From contig CADCQR010000130.1 of the NCBI GenBank assembly GCA_902803685.1, positions 1 to 12,497 of the forward strand: a stretch of DNA of 12,497 nucleotides. Direction: 5' to 3'. Below the pieces are notes generated by a model. That model had not been told where the DNA came from. It was given only the letters and a program-made list of their open reading frames with translations, and made no database searches. Position numbers and translations under genes: made by a program. The stretch is from an uncultured Erysipelotrichaceae bacterium. GTDB lineage: Bacteria > Bacillota_I > Bacilli_A > RF39 > UBA660. Position 1 is the stretch's first letter. Every line of letters begins with the position of its first letter. Shown here piece after piece: positions 1 to 6,710 of the stretch.

Positions 1-9
1 AGTATAGTG

Positions 10-38
10 TTGACAAATGATAAATTTGCAGTTATAAG
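10..38 (+). promoter_or_regulatory. Promoter of topA (sigma-A type)
   Basis: TTGACA at 10-15 and TATAAG at 33-38 are separated by exactly 17 bp, which is a perfect -35 and a 5/6 match to the -10 consensus. The predicted transcript would start near 45 and give a leader of about 20 nt before the topA ATG at 65. This supports topA being the first gene of its transcript. Read directly from the sequence; use in vivo is inferred. Confidence 0.75.
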
Positions 39-64
39 TATTGATTAATGAAAGGATTGATTTA

Positions 65-2089
65 ATGCATAAATATTTAGTTATTGTGGAAAGTCCTAGT
101 AAGAGTAAGACTATTGGTAAGTATTTGGGTAATGATTATAAAGTTGTTTCTTCCAAAGGTCATATTCGTGATTTGGCAACGACAGGTACTTATGGTTTGG
201 GTGTTGACATTGATGATGGCTTTAAACCAAATTATATTTCAATTAAGGGTAAAGGCGGAATAATTAAGGAACTGAAAAAAGATGTTAAAGATAGTGAATT
301 AGTTTATCTAGCTTCCGATCCCGACCGTGAGGGGGAGGCAATTGCCTGGCATTTAAAAGATGCATTAGGAATCAAAGATAAAAACTATAAGCGTGTTTTA
401 TTCAATGAGATTACCCATGATAAGGTAATTGAAGCTATTGAACATCCAACGGTTATTGATGACAATTTGGTTAAGTCTCAAGAAACTAGAAGAATTTTAG
501 ATCGTATAATTGGTTTTAGGTTAAGCAAGTTGCTTCAAAGAAAAATAGGTGCTAAGAGTGCTGGACGTGTTCAAAGTGTTGCTTTAAAGTTGATTGTGGA
601 TCGGGAAAATGAGATAAAAGCATTTAATCCAATAGAATATTGGACAATTACAGCAAAGTTTCCAGATTATGAGGCCGTTCTATTTAAATATAAAGATGGT
701 GACATAGAGTTGCATAATCGTACCGAAGTTGACACTGTGCTTGCTGCTTTGGGAGAAAAGTATACTGTAGAGAGTGTAGAAGCAAAAGAAAAAAGCCGTA
801 AAAGTAAAATGCCTTTTATTACTTCAACTCTACAGCAAGAAGCATCTACAAAATTGGGCTTTAGTGCAAAAAAAACTATGATTATTGCTCAAAAATTATA
901 TGAAGGTATTGATTTGGGCGATGAAACGGTTGGTTTAATTACTTACATGAGAACTGATTCTATTCGTCTAAGTAATGACTTTATTAAACCTGCTATGGAA
1001 TATATTGAAAAAGAGTATGGAAAACAATATTTGGGTACTGTAAAGACGAGTAAGAAGACAGAAAATGTTCAAGATGCACATGAAGCGATTAGACCTACTA
1101 GCGTTAGTCGTATCCCTATAAAAATAAAGAAATATTTAACAGATGATGAATTTAAATTGTATAGTTTAATTTATAAACGAACTTTAGCATCTTTAATGGC
1201 AGATGCTAGGGTAAATCAGACTACTGTAGTATTAGATAACAATGATTATAAGTTTAAGGCAACAGGACAGGAATTATTGTTTGATGGTTACTTAAAAGTA
1301 TATATAGATTATGAATCTAGTGAGGATAGGATTTTACCTAAGGTTGGTGAAAAAGAAGAAGCCGAAGCACTTGATGTTGATGCAGAACAGCACTATACTA
1401 AACCACCTGCTAGATATACTGAAGCAAAATTAATAAAAGAGTTAGAAGAATTGGGTATTGGTAGACCTTCTACTTATGCTACGATTATGGATACCATTCG
1501 TACTCGTGGATATGTTAATATGGAAGATAAGAAATTTGTTCCGACGGAAATTGGGATTGAGACAACTGATAAGTTGCAGGATTTTTTTAGCGATTTAATT
1601 AATGTAGAATATACAAGAAATATGGAAGAAGAGCTTGATGATATTGCTGATGGAAAACTTGTTTGGAATAATGTATTAGCTGATTTCTATCAGTTGTTTG
1701 AACCGCGTGTAAAAGATGCATTTTCAGATATGGAAAAAAAGGCTCCAGTAGAAACGGGTGAGGATTGTCCAGATTGTGGCAGTCCATTGGTTGTTAGAAA
1801 AGGGAGATATGGTGATTTTGTAGCTTGTAGTAATTATCCGACTTGTAAGTATATAAAAAAGGAAGAGAAAGAGGATGTTGTAGTTGGCACATGTCCTAAT
1901 TGTAATAGCAATATTATAGAAAAAACTACTCGTCGTGGAAAAACATTCTATGGTTGTAGCAACTATCCTAAGTGTAAAACAGCATATTGGGATAAGCCTA
2001 CTGAGGAATCATGCCCACAATGTGGCAAGCTTCTCTTAACGACAAAGGGTGATAAAGTTAAATGTAGTGAGTGTGACTATACTAAATAA
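65..2089 (+). CDS. topA: DNA topoisomerase I (type IA)
   Basis: Type IA topoisomerase that relaxes negative supercoils by nicking one DNA strand through a 5'-phosphotyrosine link. The protein is 674 residues, close to the ~690 of Bacillus TopA. The Toprim domain at the N-terminus shows the catalytic Glu9 (VESPSK) and the DxDxE motif D85/D87/E89 (SDPDREGE). The active-site tyrosine is Y294 in ITYMRTDS. The C-terminus has Zn-ribbon modules: C568/C571/C588/C594, C610/C613/C631/C637 and a shorter C650/C653/C667/C670. ATG at 65 is chosen over an in-frame TTG at 41 because AAAGGA (51-56) lies 8 nt upstream, because the family starts at this point (MHKYLVIVESPSK), and because the predicted transcript starts after 41. 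A strong promoter precedes it and a hairpin terminator starts in its stop codon, so it is probably transcribed alone. Nothing looks broken. Confidence 0.98.
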   Translation: MHKYLVIVESPSKSKTIGKYLGNDYKVVSSKGHIRDLATTGTYGLGVDIDDGFKPNYISIKGKGGIIKELKKDVKDSELVYLASDPDREGEAIAWHLKDALGIKDKNYKRVLFNEITHDKVIEAIEHPTVIDDNLVKSQETRRILDRIIGFRLSKLLQRKIGAKSAGRVQSVALKLIVDRENEIKAFNPIEYWTITAKFPDYEAVLFKYKDGDIELHNRTEVDTVLAALGEKYTVESVEAKEKSRKSKMPFITSTLQQEASTKLGFSAKKTMIIAQKLYEGIDLGDETVGLITYMRTDSIRLSNDFIKPAMEYIEKEYGKQYLGTVKTSKKTENVQDAHEAIRPTSVSRIPIKIKKYLTDDEFKLYSLIYKRTLASLMADARVNQTTVVLDNNDYKFKATGQELLFDGYLKVYIDYESSEDRILPKVGEKEEAEALDVDAEQHYTKPPARYTEAKLIKELEELGIGRPSTYATIMDTIRTRGYVNMEDKKFVPTEIGIETTDKLQDFFSDLINVEYTRNMEEELDDIADGKLVWNNVLADFYQLFEPRVKDAFSDMEKKAPVETGEDCPDCGSPLVVRKGRYGDFVACSNYPTCKYIKKEEKEDVVVGTCPNCNSNIIEKTTRRGKTFYGCSNYPKCKTAYWDKPTEESCPQCGKLLLTTKGDKVKCSECDYTK

Positions 2090-2126
2090 AAGTGTTGATT
2101 ATATTGAGCGTCAATGCTTTTTTATT
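2088..2126 (+). terminator. Rho-independent terminator of topA
   Basis: A 12-bp stem pairs 2088-2099 with 2110-2121 (three G-U wobbles, no mismatch) around a 10-nt loop. The descending arm runs into a T-rich tract (TTTTTT at 2118-2123). The stem starts inside the topA stop codon, an economical arrangement. It should separate topA from the downstream unknown gene, although leaky read-through is possible because the stem is AT-rich. Confidence 0.75.
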
Positions 2127-2129
2127 GTA

Positions 2130-2157
2130 TTGAGTTTTTTTATGAATATGATAAAAT
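2130..2157 (+). promoter_or_regulatory. Possible promoter of the 403-residue unknown gene and xerC
   Basis: TTGAGT at 2130-2135 and TAAAAT at 2152-2157 are 16 bp apart, and TG at 2149-2150 makes an extended -10 (TGnTAAAAT). It lies just after the topA terminator, as expected for a new unit. The start site would be near 2164, leaving only about 10 nt before the ATG at 2175, so either the leader is very short or the true promoter lies elsewhere. Confidence 0.45.
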
Positions 2158-2174
2158 GTAATTGGGTGGTTTGC

Positions 2175-3386
2175 ATGGGAAAGTATTATTTGGTTGCTAG
2201 GAATATTGATGATAATAGCCATAGTATAATTCCTATAGAGAGTAGATGGTATACTGCTAATGGAAATGATATACCCATGAGGGCTAATTCTCTGGAAGCC
2301 ATTGATTTAGTTACTACAAGATTTAAATCGAGTGACGAAATGGCTAAAAGACTTTGTGATAAAGGTTATATAAAACCTGGTAATTATGATTTTTTTATTG
2401 TTTCTAAATATAAGAAGCATGGTGAGGCAAAGTTAAGGTTTCAAGAGGTAATCTACGACTACAAACAACAAAGAACTGATTATTTTAGAAAGATTGCTTA
2501 TGATAGTTTAAACGGTAATTCAAAATCTGAAGCTAATAGAAGACTATTTGATAAATTTATTTCTAAAATGTTTTATAATTTACAATATAATAGGGTCATT
2601 AACAATCATTTGACTTACTTGCCCTATAAGTTTGTAGATATATTTTTGGGCATAAGAAGATTTGCTTCTGTGCCATATAACTTAAAATATAAAAATTCAT
2701 GGTGTTTGAATGATTATACAATTAGTAGAAATATAGTTGATTCCTTTAATCGATTTGATGAGTTGTCTGGTGAAGATGTATTTGAAAGACATAAAAGATA
2801 TTTTAAAGCTATTGAGGAGCGAAATAAGATATATAATCAATTGATGGTAGAATGTGATAGTAAGTTTTTCCCAGGACAGATCAGTTTATTTGATACCATG
2901 GATGATGGTGGCAATTGTTGTAGTCCTTGTGAATCAGCTAAAGGAAGAAAATCTATTGGAGTCGATGAGAAAAGTGTGGTTGCTTTGAGTATTGATGAGA
3001 AAAGGACCTTTGTGTATAACTATTTAAAAAACATTGGTCTTTTTGCCTTTAATGTTATTGGCGATAATGATTTTGAAGTCAGTGTTTTGGAGTTTGCGGA
3101 TAGTGTTACTAGTGATGAGGCCAAGATTCTAACTAGAGGTTTGCCAAAAAAAGTTTTATCATCAGCTTATTGGTGCAATTTCCACAAAGACGCGTTGCAT
3201 AAATACGGTGACACGTTAGGAAATTATAGTGTCTTGCAAGCAGATATTGAGGCTGATAAACGTGATTTGAATCGTGCTTTAAAGTTACCTAGCGCTGTTG
3301 AACGTTCATATAACTTTTGTGTTACTTATGAAAGGTTGAAGAATAGTATTTTGGGTGAAGGGGAGAATGTTTATCAAAAGAGCTGA
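2175..3386 (+). CDS. Unknown 403-residue protein with a sliding-clamp-like QISLF motif
   Basis: I do not recognise this family. ATG at 2175 is preferred over upstream in-frame codons (open from 2049) because the upstream part lies inside topA and its terminator, and GGGTGG sits at 2164-2169. No signal peptide or clear membrane helix is seen. The N-terminal ~230 residues are mixed, charged and rich in Tyr/Phe. Residues 235-239 are QISLF, inside GQISLFD, matching the QxSLF pentapeptide by which many bacterial proteins bind the DnaN clamp. A low-complexity, Cys-bearing linker follows (C248, C249, C252, then AKGRKS), and then a ~125-residue C-terminal region. Two-domain layout with a clamp peptide at the junction suggests a role near the replication fork or in repair, but this is inference. 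The 3' end overlaps xerC by 20 bp, implying co-expression. In Bacillus this chromosomal slot holds trmFO; this protein shows no FAD-binding GxGxxG start and is not TrmFO. Confidence 0.85.
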   Translation: MGKYYLVARNIDDNSHSIIPIESRWYTANGNDIPMRANSLEAIDLVTTRFKSSDEMAKRLCDKGYIKPGNYDFFIVSKYKKHGEAKLRFQEVIYDYKQQRTDYFRKIAYDSLNGNSKSEANRRLFDKFISKMFYNLQYNRVINNHLTYLPYKFVDIFLGIRRFASVPYNLKYKNSWCLNDYTISRNIVDSFNRFDELSGEDVFERHKRYFKAIEERNKIYNQLMVECDSKFFPGQISLFDTMDDGGNCCSPCESAKGRKSIGVDEKSVVALSIDEKRTFVYNYLKNIGLFAFNVIGDNDFEVSVLEFADSVTSDEAKILTRGLPKKVLSSAYWCNFHKDALHKYGDTLGNYSVLQADIEADKRDLNRALKLPSAVERSYNFCVTYERLKNSILGEGENVYQKS

Positions 3387-4269
3387 AGTATATTGTAAAT
3401 ATCTTGATTATTTAAAGTATCAAAGAAATTATTCTGATTATACAATTCAAAATTATGGTAGTGATATTCAAGAATTTTTTATGTTTTTAGATACTGAAGC
3501 AATTGACTATTTAATAGTTAATTATGATGAGATTAGATTTTTTCTTATTTCTTTAAAAAATAAAAATGATAAGAATATTTCTATAGATAGAAAGCTTAGT
3601 GCTTTACGTGGATTTTATAAATTTCTTGCTCATGAAAGGTTAATTGTTAACAATCCATTTTCTTTAGTAAATGGACCTAAAAAAGATAAAAAGTTACCTA
3701 GGTATTTTGAGTATAATGAATTAGAAGAGCTTTTTAATGTTCCAGATTTATCTACACCGATTGGAATCAGAGATAGATTATTATTAGAAATGCTATATGC
3801 TACTGGAGTTCGTGTAGGGGAGCTTATTAATATTAAAGTTAAGGATATAAATTTTAGTGATAAATCTATTTTAATTCTTGGTAAAGGAAATAAAGAAAGA
3901 ATTGTTAAATATGGGGATTATTGTAGTGAAGCACTTGATAATTATATTAACAATGCCTATAATCAATTAAATTGTAAAGGCAGTGAATATTTATTTCTAA
4001 ATAATAATGGGGGGAATCTTACTGATAGAGGAGTCAGGTTTATATTAGATAAAATAATAAAGAAAACAAGTGTTCATAAAAAGATTTCTCCTCACATGAT
4101 TAGGCATTCCTTTGCAACGCATTTATTAAATGGTGGTTGTGATTTGTTGAGTGTTCAAAAACTGTTGGGCCATGAATCTATTAAGGCTACTCAAATTTAT
4201 ACTCATGTGACTACTGATAGGTTAAAAGAGGTGTATTATCATTCATTCCCGAGGGCAAAGATAAAGTAA
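3367..4269 (+). CDS. xerC: Tyrosine site-specific recombinase, XerC/XerD type
   Basis: Xer recombinase expected to resolve chromosome dimers at dif sites at division, cutting DNA through a 3'-phosphotyrosine. The 300 residues match the usual ~300. The N-terminal SAM-like core-binding domain (about 1-95) includes the LSALRGFYKFL segment. The catalytic domain carries the full set: R149 (ATGVRVGEL), K173 (GKGNKER), H243 and R246 (SPHMIRHSFATHLL), H269 (LLGHES) and Y278 (TQIYTHV). ATG at 3367 is chosen over an in-frame GTG at 3355 because AAGG/GGGG (3358-3363) lies just upstream and the GTG has no such site. The gene overlaps the preceding one by 20 bp in another frame, so translation is probably coupled. 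XerC rather than XerD is preferred only from its place downstream of topA, as in Bacillus (xerC/codV); the residues alone do not separate the two. A 9-T run follows at 4287-4295 but I see no compact hairpin. Confidence 0.93.
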   Translation: MFIKRAEVYCKYLDYLKYQRNYSDYTIQNYGSDIQEFFMFLDTEAIDYLIVNYDEIRFFLISLKNKNDKNISIDRKLSALRGFYKFLAHERLIVNNPFSLVNGPKKDKKLPRYFEYNELEELFNVPDLSTPIGIRDRLLLEMLYATGVRVGELINIKVKDINFSDKSILILGKGNKERIVKYGDYCSEALDNYINNAYNQLNCKGSEYLFLNNNGGNLTDRGVRFILDKIIKKTSVHKKISPHMIRHSFATHLLNGGCDLLSVQKLLGHESIKATQIYTHVTTDRLKEVYYHSFPRAKIK

Positions 4270-4303
4270 TAATGGTAAAAACTCTCTTTTTTTTTATATT
4301 TTC

Positions 4304-4332
4304 TTTAAAATTTAGCAGATATTAGCTATAAT
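4304..4332 (+). promoter_or_regulatory. Promoter of the secDF-relA-dtd operon
   Basis: TTTAAA at 4304-4309 and a perfect TATAAT at 4327-4332 are 17 bp apart. The predicted start near 4339 gives a ~70-nt leader before secDF. Because the next clear terminator is at 9347-9380, this is the likely promoter for all three genes. Confidence 0.65.
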
Positions 4333-4408
4333 TAAATTATTCGTGAAGTAATACTTGATGTTATTATGCTTATTAAGTATCTTTTTACGATTGTTAGAGG
4401 TGATGAAC

Positions 4409-6691
4409 ATGAAAGGAAAAAATAATAAGGTAAAAGTAATAACAACTACAGTGTTTTTGATAATTTTGACATCTGCTATTTGTTATTTATTTATTCCACT
4501 ATTTTCTAGTTTAAAATTTGGGCTAGATTTACAAGGTGGATTTGAAATTCTTTATAAGGCAGAATCAATTGATGATTCGAAGATGACACAGGATAAATTG
4601 ACTGCGACTTATAAAACTTTATTAAAAAGAATAGATTCACTAGGTGTTAGTGAACCTGAAATTGTGTTAGAGGGTAATGATAGGATTCGAGTTAAATTAG
4701 CAGGTGTAACAGATCCTGATACGGCAAGAAATCAGTTATCTACTGTTGCTACTTTGACTTTTAGAGATGTTGATGATAATATATTGATGATGAGTGATGT
4801 ATTGAGTTCTGGAACGGCTGCTAGAGTTGGTAAGGATTCAGCAGGAAATCCAGCTGTTGCATTAAGCATCAAAGATAAAGATACATTTTATTCTGTTACT
4901 AACAAAATAAGTCAAGCTGAAAGTGGTAAAAATTTGATAGTTATTTGGCTAGATTTCAATGAAATGACTAATAGTTATGAAAAAGAAGGAAATCTATGTG
5001 GTACTTCTGGCTCTAACTGTTTAAGTGCTGCTACTGTATCACAGGGATTTGCTAGTGATGTTATTATACAGGGAAACTTTACTTTGGAAGAAGTTCAGAA
5101 TTTAGTTGACTTAATTAATTCTGGTTCTTTACCAAGTAAATTAACTGAGATTTCTTCTAATACTGTAGGTGCTAGTTTTGGAGATGAGACTTTACAGAAA
5201 ACACTAATTGCAGGAATTGTTGGAGTTGTTTGTATAAGTTTAATTATAATATTAATTTATCATTTTTCTGGACTTATATCTTCTGTTGCCATAATTTTGT
5301 ATACATTCTTAGTTTTCTTGGTTTTCTGGGTTGTTGGTGGTGTTTTAACATTACCTGGTATTGCTGCTTTGGTATTAGGAATTGGAATGGCAGTTGATTC
5401 TTCAGTTATAACATTTTCTCGTATTAAGGATGAATTATATAAAGGAAAGAGTTTGGGATTGGCTTTTAAAGAGGGAAGTCAATCTAGCTTTAGTGCAATT
5501 GTTGATTCTAATATAACTACGTTATTGGTGGCTATTATAATGTTTATATTTGGTGAATCTTCTATCAAAGGATTTGCTACTGTTCTGATTATTACTGTTT
5601 TAGTTACAATGTTTACAATGGTATTCTTAACTAGACTATTATTAAAAGTTTTTGTTAAAACAGAGTACTTTGAAGATAAAACTAGATTATTTATTGGTGT
5701 TAAAGCTGATGATATACCTGATGTTAATAAAAATGAGAAAGTTAAAAAAGTTCCATTTCAAAATGTTAATTTCTTCAAGCATATTAGACTTTTTTATGCA
5801 CTTTCAATTATTATTGTTATCTTGGGTGCTACTATATTCTGTGTAAAAGGATTTAATTTAGGTATTGATTATAAATCTGGATCTAACATTACTATCGTTA
5901 GTGATCAGAATATAAGTGAAAAGAATATAAAAAGTGAATTAAAAGAGTTGGGATTGAAGGCTTCTACAATAAATATTTATGATGGTGAAGTTTCAATAAC
6001 AATTGATAAAGCATTATTTGGTGAGCAGGTAAAAGATATTAATAAGAAATTAGAGGAAAAATATGAAGCTAAAGTTAATATTGGTGTAGTTAGTAATATT
6101 GTAGCTCGTGAATTGATAAAAAATGCAATTATTGCTATTGCTGCTGCTTTAGTTGGAATAATAATATATATTTCAATTAGATTTAAATATAGTTATGCAA
6201 TTGGTGGCGTTTTAGCTTTAGTACATGATGTTTTAATAGTAATTAGTTTATTTTCTATATTTAGATTTGAAATAAATTCAATTTTTATAGCGGCAATCTT
6301 AGCGATTGTTGGTTATTCAATTAATGATACGATTGTTTCTTTTGATAGGATAAGAGAAAATTTGAATAAAAGTAATAATAAAAAATTAGATAAGCAAAAA
6401 CTATATGATATAGTTAATAAAAGTATTGCAGAAACATTTTCTAGAACAATCTATACTTCTATTACAACGTTAATTCCGATAATTGCGTTATTGATTCTAG
6501 GAAGTAGAGAAATATTTAATTTTAATATTGCTATGCTATGTGGTGTTATTGCAGGTACATATTCTTCTATATTTATTGCATCAACCATTTTTATGTACTT
6601 TGAAAACAAAAATTTACAGAAACCAAAAAAGGAAAAAGTTATTTATAAAGAAGAGTATGAAGAAAAGATGATAAAGGGAGTTAATTGTTAG
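4409..6691 (+). CDS. secDF: Protein translocase subunit SecDF (SecD-SecF fusion)
   Basis: Membrane RND-family protein that uses the proton-motive force to help pull exported proteins out of the SecYEG channel. SecD and SecF are fused in one 760-residue chain, as in Bacillus (737). ATG at 4409 is chosen because GAGGTG ends at 4402, 6 nt upstream; the ATG at 4403 would touch the site. The first membrane helix is about residues 9-28, followed by the SecD motif DLQGG (40-44). A large external domain runs to about residue 260, then five helices including GIGMAVDSS with D330. The SecF half starts near 470 with GIDYKSGS (485-492) and includes VGYSINDTI with D640. D330 and D640 correspond to the conserved transmembrane Asp residues of proton-coupled SecDF. 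An external loop holds two cysteines, C197 and C204, which is unusual and might form a disulfide. It is the first gene of the operon and ends 16 nt before relA. Confidence 0.97.
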   Translation: MKGKNNKVKVITTTVFLIILTSAICYLFIPLFSSLKFGLDLQGGFEILYKAESIDDSKMTQDKLTATYKTLLKRIDSLGVSEPEIVLEGNDRIRVKLAGVTDPDTARNQLSTVATLTFRDVDDNILMMSDVLSSGTAARVGKDSAGNPAVALSIKDKDTFYSVTNKISQAESGKNLIVIWLDFNEMTNSYEKEGNLCGTSGSNCLSAATVSQGFASDVIIQGNFTLEEVQNLVDLINSGSLPSKLTEISSNTVGASFGDETLQKTLIAGIVGVVCISLIIILIYHFSGLISSVAIILYTFLVFLVFWVVGGVLTLPGIAALVLGIGMAVDSSVITFSRIKDELYKGKSLGLAFKEGSQSSFSAIVDSNITTLLVAIIMFIFGESSIKGFATVLIITVLVTMFTMVFLTRLLLKVFVKTEYFEDKTRLFIGVKADDIPDVNKNEKVKKVPFQNVNFFKHIRLFYALSIIIVILGATIFCVKGFNLGIDYKSGSNITIVSDQNISEKNIKSELKELGLKASTINIYDGEVSITIDKALFGEQVKDINKKLEEKYEAKVNIGVVSNIVARELIKNAIIAIAAALVGIIIYISIRFKYSYAIGGVLALVHDVLIVISLFSIFRFEINSIFIAAILAIVGYSINDTIVSFDRIRENLNKSNNKKLDKQKLYDIVNKSIAETFSRTIYTSITTLIPIIALLILGSREIFNFNIAMLCGVIAGTYSSIFIASTIFMYFENKNLQKPKKEKVIYKEEYEEKMIKGVNC

Positions 6692-6692
6692 G

Positions 6693-6710
6693 AAGGGAGA
6701 TGGTTCCTTG
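6693..6710 (+). promoter_or_regulatory. Ribosome binding site and TTG start of relA
   Basis: AAGGGAG at 6693-6699 is followed by 8 nt and the TTG at 6708-6710. An ATG at 6700-6702 lies in another frame directly against the Shine-Dalgarno (no spacer) and opens only a 15-codon frame, so it is a decoy. No in-frame ATG exists before residue 100 of relA that would keep the HD domain, so TTG is the start by elimination. Confidence 0.8.

Noticed and set aside
1599..1787. Open frame on the minus strand inside topA
   Set aside because: It is wholly antisense to conserved TopA coding sequence, has no recognisable motif or ribosome binding site, and is explained by codon structure.
3367..4269. xerC as the integrase of a mobile element
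   Set aside because: Its length, intact catalytic set and position after topA match the housekeeping Xer gene, and no excisionase, att repeats or tRNA are nearby.
4227..4295. Possible terminator of xerC ending in nine T
   Set aside because: The T-run at 4287-4295 is good, but the only complementary arm (AAAAGAG near 4226) is over 50 nt away and I find no compact stem, so I do not call it.
4340..4408. Riboswitch or long structured leader before secDF
   Set aside because: The leader is only about 70 nt, AT-rich, and shows no conserved helix pattern that I recognise.
5652..5846. Hydrophobic + strand frame inside secDF
   Set aside because: It lies in a shifted frame within the intact SecDF coding region; its hydrophobic look comes from T-rich membrane-protein codons.
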